A stretch of 64,000 nt of DNA from Ancylobacter rudongensis (GTDB lineage: Bacteria; Pseudomonadota; Alphaproteobacteria; Rhizobiales; Xanthobacteraceae). The stretch covers positions 62,001 through 126,000 of the forward strand of contig NZ_FMTP01000003.1 of NCBI RefSeq assembly GCF_900100155.1, given 5' to 3'. Made by a program: the position numbers and the translations under genes. The notes below the pieces were generated by a model. That model was not told the DNA's origin, made no database searches, and saw only the letters and a list, made by a program, of their open reading frames with translations. Positions 1-8,100 of the stretch are shown here, in pieces (the first letter of the stretch is position 1; every line of letters begins with the position of its first letter).

Positions 1-561
1 CGAGAAATAGTCGTTGATCCGGCTCGCCTCGAAGCTGCCGGAGACGCCGTCATGGTTGCCGAGCGTCAGGCCATAGGGGATCTCGCCGTTGAGGATGCTG
101 AGCGCTTCCTTGGCATAGGCCCAATGGGTGGGGCTGTTCTCGGTGGTGATGTCACCGACATGGGTGACGAAGGAGATGTTGAGGCTGTCCTTGTTGTCGA
201 CCAGCCACTGGGTCATGCCCTTGAAGGTCTCGACCCCGGCCGCGTTGGTGTAGTCCTGCGTGTCCGGCAGCACGGCGATCGTGTAGGCGTTCTCGCCGGT
301 GACGCGCACCCGGACATTGTCGGTGACGCTGGAACCGCCGGCATCGGTGGCGGTGATCTTCAGGTCGGTGTGGCTCAGCGTCTCCAGGAAGTCGATGGTC
401 AGCTTGCCGTCGGCGATGGTCACATTCGCCACCGACGGATCGCTGCTCTCGATCGTGTAGGTCAGGCCTTCGCCGGAAAACACCTCGTTCAGATCAATCA
501 CGCGGTCTTCCGAGCCACGCTTGGTCATGAAGTCGAGAATGGGATTGGTGATCGTGACCAT
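1..561 (-). CDS. RTX-type calcineurin-like phosphoesterase, N-terminal part (cut by window start)
   Basis: Only the first 187 codons are inside the window; the reading frame is still open at base 1. The product begins MVTITNPILDF and is closely similar along its whole visible length to the large protein at 5102-11089. It shares the FMTKRGSEDRVIDL segment, an Ig-like N-terminal stretch of about 90 residues, then the start of a metallophosphoesterase domain with PDTQDY, HVGDIT and LGNHDG metal-site motifs. There is no Sec signal peptide, which fits type I export through the adjacent ABC/HlyD pair. The ATG is preceded by GAAGG at a good distance. The C-terminal RTX region is inferred from the paralog, not seen. 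Confidence 0.85.
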   Translation of the reverse strand, partial: MVTITNPILDFMTKRGSEDRVIDLNEVFSGEGLTYTIESSDPSVANVTIADGKLTIDFLETLSHTDLKITATDAGGSSVTDNVRVRVTGENAYTIAVLPDTQDYTNAAGVETFKGMTQWLVDNKDSLNISFVTHVGDITTENSPTHWAYAKEALSILNGEIPYGLTLGNHDGVSGSFEASRINDYFS

Positions 562-975
562 GAGCCTTCATTCCTGTTTTGCCGGCTAGCCTTCAGGCCG
601 GACGCCCGCGCCGCAACGCGGCACCCCATGCCGAAAGCCGCACCTCAGCGGATGGTCGGCAGCAGTAAGCGGCGCACATGACAGGTTCTTAAAACCGGAC
701 AGCCCCCATCCATCTCAAATAACAATGCCCTGTATGGAGATAACCGACACGCGCCTCGCCCCTCCCCTGGCACCTGCGCGAAGGTTAGGACGCCGCGGAC
801 TGTCGGTAACACGGCACCTGTCACAATTCGGAATCTCTTGCCGCGCTAAACTGTCCTTCATCATGTGTTCCCGCGCCCCCGATTCTCCCGTGCAGAAACG
901 TCCGCCGATCTTCAGGACTCCGCAGCTGCCGGCCGCTCGGGGCAGGTTCTCATCCGCAGAAGGCCGCTGAGAAAC
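562..975. other. Intergenic region between divergent phosphoesterase and LysR genes
   Basis: This 414-bp stretch separates two divergently transcribed genes and holds no convincing ORF. Its clearest content is a block (about 679-738) that is matched, at identical internal spacing, upstream of the paralogous RTX gene. The remainder is GC-rich, with only short weak dyads, and should contain the LysR gene promoter. Confidence 0.6.
679..738 (-). promoter_or_regulatory. Upstream block shared with the paralogous RTX phosphoesterase gene
   Basis: Read on the plus strand, TGACAGGTTCTTAA begins at 679 and AACAATGCCCTGTATGGA begins at 721. The region upstream of the second paralog has TGACAGCTTGTTGAA at 11161 and AACAATGGGCGGTATCGA at 11203. 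The spacing is 42 bases in both. In gene orientation the block includes one CTGTCAY element, which resembles half of a PhoB site, but no 11-bp repeat partner is convincing. A shared regulator binding site or promoter is inferred. Confidence 0.45.
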
Positions 976-1878
976 ATGTCGGTTACCCAGCTTCGCGCTT
1001 TCCATTTCGTCGCCGCCGCCGGCAGCTATTCGCAGGCCGCGCGCGGCATGGCGGTCAGCCAGTCGACGCTGTCCGGCCAGGTCCGCCAGCTGGAGGCGGC
1101 CTCCGGCATGGCGCTGTTCGAGCGCAAGGCGCGCGGCGTCACCCTCACCCCGGACGGGGAGGCACTCTACAAGGTCACGTCGCGCCTGTTCGCCGCGTTG
1201 GCGGAGGCGCGCACCCTGCTCAAGAGCCGCACCAATGAGGGCGGGCGCCTGCGCATCGCCGCCGATGGCGTGGTGCATTCGCTGCCGATCCTGCGGGCGC
1301 TGAAGCAGCAGCGCCCGCGGCTGGTGTTCTCGCTGATCGTGCAGAACTCCGACAGCGTGATCGAGCAATTGCTGGAATATCGCGCCGATATCGGCATCAC
1401 CGCGCAGCTGCCCACCGACCCGCGGCTGCATGTGCGCCCGCTCTCCTCGATGAAGATCGGCATCTTCCTGCCCGAGCGGCACCCCTGGACCGCGCGCACC
1501 GAACTGTGCCTCGCCGATCTCAGTGGCTGCCCCTTCGTGCTGCGCGAGCGCGGCTCGCGCACCCGCGAGGTGTTCGAGCAGAATCTCGCGCTTCAGGACA
1601 TTACGCTGGGGCCGATCCTGGAGGTCTCGACCCGCGAGGGCGTGCGCGAGGCGGTGGCGGCCGGCTTCGGCGCCGGCGTGGTGGCCGACCTTGAGTTCGG
1701 CTTTGACACGCGGCTGCGCTTTCTGCCGCTGCGCGACGCGCCGATCGCCATCGACGAATATCTCGTCTGCCTCGACGAGCGGCGGCGGCTGCCCATCGTC
1801 ACGGAATTCTTCGCCTGCGCCGCCGCGACCTTCACTCCTCCCGCATCGCCCGTGCGATCTGGTCCCGAAGCGGCTTGA
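976..1878 (+). CDS. LysR-family transcriptional regulator
   Basis: A 300-residue protein with an N-terminal winged helix-turn-helix (residues about 3-62, with the motif SYSQAARGMAVSQSTLSGQV) and a periplasmic-binding-like effector domain from about 90 to 290. The start at 976 places the HTH at the usual position; the frame stays open 37 codons further upstream, but that extension has no family resemblance. Its 3' end overlaps the convergent adaptor gene by 47 bp. It is divergent from the truncated phosphoesterase, so it could control that gene, but no clear T-N11-A box was identified and the effector is unknown. Confidence 0.9.
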   Translation: MSVTQLRAFHFVAAAGSYSQAARGMAVSQSTLSGQVRQLEAASGMALFERKARGVTLTPDGEALYKVTSRLFAALAEARTLLKSRTNEGGRLRIAADGVVHSLPILRALKQQRPRLVFSLIVQNSDSVIEQLLEYRADIGITAQLPTDPRLHVRPLSSMKIGIFLPERHPWTARTELCLADLSGCPFVLRERGSRTREVFEQNLALQDITLGPILEVSTREGVREAVAAGFGAGVVADLEFGFDTRLRFLPLRDAPIAIDEYLVCLDERRRLPIVTEFFACAAATFTPPASPVRSGPEAA

Positions 1879-3184
1879 CCAGATAGCTCAGCGCCGTGCG
1901 CTCGCCGGTCTGCAGATGCACCTCGGCCGGCATGCCGGGCATGAGTTGCAGCCCGTTCAGCCGGGCGATCTCTTGCGCCGGCAGGGCGACCTGCACGACA
2001 TAGAAGCTGGTGCCGGCCTTCTCGTCCTTGGTGAGGTCGGCGGCGATGCGCGCCACCGTGCCGGCGAGTTCCGGCGTGGTCTTCTGGCTGAAGGCGGAAA
2101 GCCGCACCATCGCCGGCTGGCCGATCGCCACCTGGTCGATATCGGCCGGGTTGACATGGATCTCGACCACCAGCCGGTCATGCTCGGGCACGATCAGCAT
2201 CGCCGTCTCGCCGGGCGCGATCACACCGCCCACCGTGTGGGTGGCGAGCTCGTGCACCACGCCGGAAATCGGCGCGATCAGCTCCACGCGGGTCAGCTTG
2301 TCCTGCGCGGCGATGCGGCGCTCCTGCAGCTCGGCCCATTTGGCCTCGATCTCGCGCAGCTCCTCGATCACCTCGGCGCGCATGTCCTGATCGATCTGAA
2401 TGATCTGCAGCTCGGTCTCGCTGGTGCGCCCGCGCGAGCGCGCCAGCTCGGCCTGGAGCTGCCCGCGCTCGCCCTCGATGCGCACCTGCTCGCGCTGAAG
2501 CGCCCGCAAACGCGTCAGCGGCGTCAGCCCCTTGGCGTGCAGCTGGGTGGCGCCGGCGATCTCCTCGGCGATATAGCCCAGCTCCGCGCTCTTGGCCGCG
2601 ATCTGGGCGGACAGTCCCTTGGCCTCGTCAACCAGCTGCTCGATGCGCGCGCGCATCTGCAGCACCTGGCCTTCCAGCGCGGCGCGGCGGGAAGTGAACA
2701 GGCTGATCTCGCCCTCGATCGCCCGGCCGGCATTCTCCTCCGCCCGGCGCGCCAGCAGCGCGGCGGGGTAGTCGATGCTGTCACGGGAATCGCGCTCGGC
2801 CTCCAGCCGGGCGCGGCGGGCGGCCAGCTCCACCAGCTGGGTGTCGACCACGGCGAGATTGGCGCGGGTGACGGTGTCGTCGAGCCGCAGCAGCACATCC
2901 GCCGCCTCCACCTTCTGGCCGTTGCGCACGCGGATTTCGCCGACTACGCCGCCCTCAGGATGCTGGATGCGCTTGGCGTGGCTCTCCACCACCACCGTGC
3001 CTACCGCCAGCACGGCGCCGTTGAGCGCGGCGGTGGCGGCCCAGCCGCCGCAGCCGACCACGAGGAAGAGCGCGACGATGAGCGCCAGCCACAAATGGCG
3101 GTTGACCCCGTCATCAGCCACGCTGGCCGCCGGGAAAAGGCGGGCGAGCCGCGCGCGCAGGCGGGTGAAGATGGTATCGGTCAT
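1832..3184 (-). CDS. Type I secretion periplasmic adaptor (HlyD/PrtE family)
   Basis: A 450-residue membrane fusion protein. A short cytoplasmic N-terminus is followed by one transmembrane segment (about 29-51, LWLALIVALFLVVGCGGWA), a lipoyl-like half (ESHAKRIQHPEGGVVGEI), a long coiled-coil hairpin (about 110-300), then the second lipoyl half and beta-barrel (ELIAPISGVVHELATHT; PGMPAEVHLQTGERT). The family bridges the ABC exporter to an outer-membrane TolC-type channel. The ATG overlaps the stop of the ATPase gene (ATGA), so the two are translationally coupled. No TolC-like gene is in the window; that partner must be encoded elsewhere. Confidence 0.95.
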   Translation of the reverse strand: MTDTIFTRLRARLARLFPAASVADDGVNRHLWLALIVALFLVVGCGGWAATAALNGAVLAVGTVVVESHAKRIQHPEGGVVGEIRVRNGQKVEAADVLLRLDDTVTRANLAVVDTQLVELAARRARLEAERDSRDSIDYPAALLARRAEENAGRAIEGEISLFTSRRAALEGQVLQMRARIEQLVDEAKGLSAQIAAKSAELGYIAEEIAGATQLHAKGLTPLTRLRALQREQVRIEGERGQLQAELARSRGRTSETELQIIQIDQDMRAEVIEELREIEAKWAELQERRIAAQDKLTRVELIAPISGVVHELATHTVGGVIAPGETAMLIVPEHDRLVVEIHVNPADIDQVAIGQPAMVRLSAFSQKTTPELAGTVARIAADLTKDEKAGTSFYVVQVALPAQEIARLNGLQLMPGMPAEVHLQTGERTALSYLVKPLRDQIARAMREE

Positions 3185-4887
3185 GCGGCCACCGGCGTCT
3201 TGAGAACCTTGCCCAGAACCTGTTCCTTCGGGCCGAAGGCCTGCTGCTGGCCGGCGCCCATCATCAGCACCAGATCGACCGCCGCCAGCGCGCTCGGCCG
3301 GTGGGCGATGACGACCACCACCCGCTTGGCCTCGCGCGCCCACATGATCGCCCGCGTCAGCGCCGCCTCGCCATCGGCGTCGAGATTGGAGTTTGGCTCG
3401 TCGAGCACGATGAGAAAGGGCTCGCCATAAAGCGCCCGGGCCAGCGCCACGCGCTGGCGCTCGCCGGCGGAAAGCGCGATGCCGCCCTCGCCGAGGCGCG
3501 TGTCATAGCCGTTCGGCAGCTTCAGGATCAGCTCGTGCACCCCGGCGCGCTCGGCGGCGGCGATGATGGCGGCGGGCGCGGCATCGGCGCGGAAGCGGGC
3601 GATGTTCTCCGCCACCGTGCCGTCGAACAGCTCGATATCCTGCGGGAGATAGCCGATATGGGCGCCGAGCGCGTCGCGGTCCCACTGCTCGATCGCCGCG
3701 CCGTCGAGCCGCACGCCGCCCTTGGAGGAGGGCCAGGCGCCGACCAGCCCTCGCGCCAGCGTCGACTTGCCCGAGCCGCTATGGCCGATGACGCCGACGG
3801 CGCTGCCCGCCTCCACGGCGAAGGACAGGCCGGCAATGGTCGCCTTCGACTGGCCCGGCGGCGCGACGGCGAGCCCGGCGACATCGAGCCGGGCCTTCGG
3901 GGCCGGCAGCGGCATGGTCTGCGGCGCCGGGGGAAACTCCGCCGACAGCGCCGACAGCCGTGCATGGGCCTGCCGCGCGGCGATGAAGCCGCGCCAGTTG
4001 GAGATCGCCAGTTCCACCGGCGCCAGCGCCCGCGACGACAGGATGGAGGAGGCGATCATCGCCCCCGACGAGGCTTCGCCCTCGATCACCAGCCAGGCGC
4101 CGGCCGCCAGCATCAGCGATTGCAGCAGGAAGCGGAACACCTTGCTCAGCGCCGAGAGGTCGCCCGCCACATTCACCGCCCGCTGATTGTCGCCGAGATA
4201 GGCGGCATGGGCGTCGAACCAGCGCGCCCGCATGGTCGCGGTTAGGCCCATGGCGGTGATGGTTTCGACATTGCGGCAATAGGTTTCCGCCAGCCCGTTG
4301 CGGGTGGAGGAGCGGCGCGCGGCGATGCGGGTCGGCGCCCGCGTGGCGAATTCGGTGATCAGCATGAAGGCGCAGAGCACGAGGACGCCGACGAGGCCGA
4401 CCAACCCGAACACCGGGTGGAACAGGAACAGCACGCCGAGATAGAGCGGCATCCAGGGCAGGTCGAAGATAGCGACCGGGCCCTGGCCGGAGAGGAACTG
4501 GCGGATCTGGTCGAGATCGCGCACCGGCTGCTGGCCGTTGCCGTCGCGCCCGCGCTTCAGCACCAGGGCGGACATGAGGTCGAAGGAGAGCGGACGCAGC
4601 TTGGCATCGAGCCGCATGCCGAGCCCTACCAGCACGCGGGCGCGCAGCAGATCGAGCACGCCCTGGAACGCGTAGAGCACCACTGCGAGGACCAGCAGCG
4701 CGACGAGGGTCGGCAGGCTCCGGCTCGCCAGCACCCGGTCATAGATCTGCAGCATGAAGAACGGGCCTGTCAGCATCAACAGGTTGATGACGCAGCTCAG
4801 GGCGCCGATGCCGACCAGAACGCTCCGGCAGGAGGCAAAGGCGGCAGCGACGGGTGAAGCCGATGATGGACCGCTCATTGCTTTCAT
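3181..4887 (-). CDS. Type I secretion ABC transporter (PrtD/HlyB-type permease-ATPase)
   Basis: A 568-residue half-transporter: transmembrane domain at about 15-300, then a nucleotide-binding domain with Walker A GHSGSGKST (about 368), signature LSAGERQR (about 470) and Walker B FLIVLDEPNSNLD (about 495). It lacks the C39 peptidase domain of bacteriocin exporters, which fits RTX cargo with an uncleaved C-terminal signal. It lies directly downstream of the giant RTX gene and is coupled to the adaptor gene. A second in-frame ATG lies three codons in (4878) and could be the real start. Expected to sit in the inner membrane as a dimer and drive one-step export. Confidence 0.95.
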   Translation of the reverse strand: MKAMSGPSSASPVAAAFASCRSVLVGIGALSCVINLLMLTGPFFMLQIYDRVLASRSLPTLVALLVLAVVLYAFQGVLDLLRARVLVGLGMRLDAKLRPLSFDLMSALVLKRGRDGNGQQPVRDLDQIRQFLSGQGPVAIFDLPWMPLYLGVLFLFHPVFGLVGLVGVLVLCAFMLITEFATRAPTRIAARRSSTRNGLAETYCRNVETITAMGLTATMRARWFDAHAAYLGDNQRAVNVAGDLSALSKVFRFLLQSLMLAAGAWLVIEGEASSGAMIASSILSSRALAPVELAISNWRGFIAARQAHARLSALSAEFPPAPQTMPLPAPKARLDVAGLAVAPPGQSKATIAGLSFAVEAGSAVGVIGHSGSGKSTLARGLVGAWPSSKGGVRLDGAAIEQWDRDALGAHIGYLPQDIELFDGTVAENIARFRADAAPAAIIAAAERAGVHELILKLPNGYDTRLGEGGIALSAGERQRVALARALYGEPFLIVLDEPNSNLDADGEAALTRAIMWAREAKRVVVVIAHRPSALAAVDLVLMMGAGQQQAFGPKEQVLGKVLKTPVAA

Positions 4888-5030
4888 GGACCTGGCACTC
4901 TTTGGTCAACCGTTCGGACCGGCCAGACGGCCGATCGCCCGCCGTCCTTAGTGCCCCGGGCTGACAGATGCGTGACGCACGCACCCTCAAGGCCGGCCGG
5001 CGACAGAAGACGGTACGTGGCGGGGGAAGA

Positions 5031-5063
5031 CCCCGCCGGCGGCGCTTCGTGCCGCCGGCGGGG
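5031..5063 (-). terminator. Hairpin terminator after the RTX gene
   Basis: Perfect 13-bp GC-only arms (5031-5043 and 5051-5063) enclose a 7-base loop. On the minus strand the hairpin is followed by TCTTCCCCC, a short pyrimidine run rather than a true U-tract. It lies between the RTX gene stop and the exporter gene, so it probably reduces but does not abolish read-through into the exporter genes. Confidence 0.6.
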
Positions 5064-5101
5064 CCGGGTTGGAACCGCTAGGTCGCGGTGGGAACCGGCG
5101 C

Positions 5102-8100
5102 TCAGACGAAGGAGAAGTCGTCGGCGCCGAACCCGCTGCGGGTGGCGTGCTCGATGAGCACAAAGGTCTCGCCGCTCGCGTCGAGCTGGAGAACCACGCC
5201 CTCATCGGTGTCGACCATGGCCGCCAGCACCTGATCGAAGGTCTCGAAATCGAGCCCCTGCAGCTCGATGCTGTCCTGGCCGGAACGGAAGTCGGTGATG
5301 ATATCCGCCCCGGAATTGGCGCCGAACACGAAGACATCGCGGCCGATGCCACCGGAGAGAACGTCGTCGCCCTCCCCGCCCTCGAGACGGTCGCGGCCGA
5401 GGCCGCCCTTCAGCTCGTCGTCGCCGCTGCCGCCGTCGAGAGCGTCATTGCCGATGCCGCCTTCGAGCACGTCGTCGCCGTCGCCCCCTTCCAGCGTGTC
5501 GCTGCCGATGCCGCCGCGAAGCTCGTCGTCGCCGTCGCCGCCTTCAAGCCGGTCATTGCCGACCCCGCCTTCGAGCACGTCGTCACCGGCACCACCGGCA
5601 AGCCGGTCATGCCCAATGCCGCCGCGCAGGAGGTCCGAGCCCTCGCCGCCATCGAGCTGGTCGTCGCGAAGGCCGCCGCGAATGATGTCGTCGCCGGCGT
5701 CGCCGAAGATACGGACGCTTTCCGTGGACGGACCGCCAAGCACGTCGTCGCCCGCCGTGCCGTGCTGCCAGCCCTCATGGCCCGGCTCTTCCACTTCAGC
5801 CGCCTCGACGGCCAGGGTGACGGTCGCGGTGGAGGTGCCGCCCTGCCCGTCGGCGACGGTGTAGGTGAAGGAGGCCTCGCCCTCATAGCCCGCCGCCGCC
5901 GTGAACACGACCTTGCCGTCGACCAGCGCCACCGTGCCATGGGTCGCGGCCTGCACCGAGACGATGCTGAGCGTATCGGCGTCGGCATCGGTGTCGTTCA
6001 CCAGCAGCGCCGCCGCCGCCAGCGAGAGGGCGAGGCCCGCCGTGACCGTGAAGCCGCCGTCATTCTGCGCCACCGGCGCGGCGTTCGGGCGCGGCTGGAC
6101 GTTGACCACCACCTTCGCCGTGTCCTGGCCGCCCTTGCCGTCGGAGACGGTGTAGGTGAACGAGGCAGCCCCGGTGAAGCCGTCGGCCGGGGTGAACACC
6201 ACCTTGCCGTCGACCAGCGCGACGGTGCCATGGGTCGCGCCCTGCACCGAGACAAGGGTGAGGGTGTCGCCATCGGCATCGGTGTCATTGGCCAGCAGGC
6301 TGGAAGCCGCCAGCGTCACCACCGCCTCTTCCAGGACATAGAGCCGGTCGTCGAGCGCGTCGGGGGTGCGGTTGGCCGCCGCCTCCACGTTCAGCGTGAC
6401 CGTGGCCTTGTCCGTGCCGCCCTTGCCGTCGGAAACGGTGTAGCTGAACGAGGCCGTGCCGGAGAAGCCGGGGGTCGCCTTGAACAGGACGTTGCCGGCA
6501 TCGTCGAGCGCCACCGTGCCGCCAATCGCCTCCTGCACCGAGACGAGGACGAGTTCATCGGCATCGGCATCGAGATCATTGGCGAGCAGCAGAGCCGCGG
6601 CCAGCATCAGCGAGGAACCCGACGCCAGCGAGAAGCCGTTATCGTTCGCCGCTTCCGGCGCGGTGTTGTCGCCGGGCTGCACCGGCGCATCCGCCAGCGA
6701 CACCACGCTCAAATCATCGAACGCGACGCCGGCGCTGCCCCAGGAATAGAGGCCGACCGTGCCGGCCTCGAGATTGTGGTCCTCGATGTCATAGGCGAAC
6801 ACCGGCTCGCCATTGACATAGGCCTGCATCTTGCCGTCGACCGTATCGACGCGCAGATGGATCGGCTCGCCGCTGACATAGCGGCCCGGCACCTGGGCGA
6901 GGGTCTTCTCATAGCCATCGACCATGCTGCGCAGCTGCCAGAGGCCGCCTTCGCGGTCGAGCTCCATCTTGTAGTAATTTTGCGGGTCCTGGTAGTGCAG
7001 CAGGATGCCCAGGCCGTCATCGTCCGGGGTAACGATGGTGACCTCGACCGAATAGTCGCTCCATTCGGCCGCTTCGGGCGCGTTGTACAGGGCGTAGGTG
7101 CCCTTGCGCAGCGCGTTGTAGCCATCGCCCAGCGGGCTCCAGCCACGGTTCCACGGGTCGGGATCGGAGGCATTGCCGTTGGAGATCAGCTGGCGGGAGT
7201 GAATGTCCGACATCTGGTACAGCTTGCCGTCCCGCAGCTGCCAGTCGGAGGCGCCGCCCAGCGTGCCTTCGTCCACGATCGTCCAGCCGGCGAGCGTGCC
7301 GCCCGCGAAGCCCTCGCTCACCAGCACCTTGTCGGCGCCGACGACATCGACCTTGACGTGGTCGCGGGAGGTCTTGCCGGCCGCGTCGGTGACTTCGAGC
7401 GTCACCCCCTTGGTGCCGACGGGGAGCGTGAGGACAGCCTCCTTGCCGGTGCCGATCTCCTCGCCATCGAGCAGCCAGCGATAGGACACGATGGCATCCG
7501 GCCCGAACGAGCCGGAGGCCGACAGCGCGACCGTGGCGAAGCCGTCGCCATCCCGGTCGATGCTGCGCATGTCGCCGGCGCCATGCGCGGCCAGCGCCAC
7601 CTCATTGACCGCGACATTGTCGAAGATCGCGCTCTTCTGGTTGCTGGAGAGCACGCCGATGGTGCCGCCGGCGAGCGGCGCGCTGTCGACCACCGGCCCG
7701 CCGAAGACGTTGACGTCGTCGAGCAGCACGGTGATCTCGCCATTCACCACGGCGACGCGCAGTTCCATCTCGTCATTGAAGCGGTAGCCGCCCGTGACCG
7801 AGGCGAGCACGGTCTCGACGCCGTCCTGCACCTTGATCAGCTGGCGGGAATAGCCCTCGCCGTCGAGTTCGAGCCGGTAATAATTGCTCTCGTCGGCGTA
7901 GTAGAACACCGTGCCGATCACATCGTCATCGGTGGAACGGATGGTGACGTCGAACACATAGTCTTTCCACGCCAGCGCGGCGGGGTCGTTCCACACCAGA
8001 ATCTTGTCGGGATTGTCCTGCGAGTAGTAGAGCGCGCCTTCCGGTGCGTCGATCGAAGCATCGTCATTCTTGCGCGAATGGACGCTGCCCTTCACCTTCC

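Noticed and set aside
679-720. A PhoB (Pho box) site upstream of the phosphoesterase genes
   Set aside because: Only one CTGTCAY half-element is present in each upstream region; no second copy sits 11 bp away as a Pho box needs.
4888-4910. TGGCAC near the exporter gene start as a sigma-54 promoter
   Set aside because: It lies on the wrong strand for the gene and lacks TTGC at the -12 position.
5326-5762. Regular short repeats that could be mistaken for a CRISPR or satellite array
   Set aside because: The repeats are imperfect, in frame, and encode RTX nonapeptides; there are no spacers of constant length.
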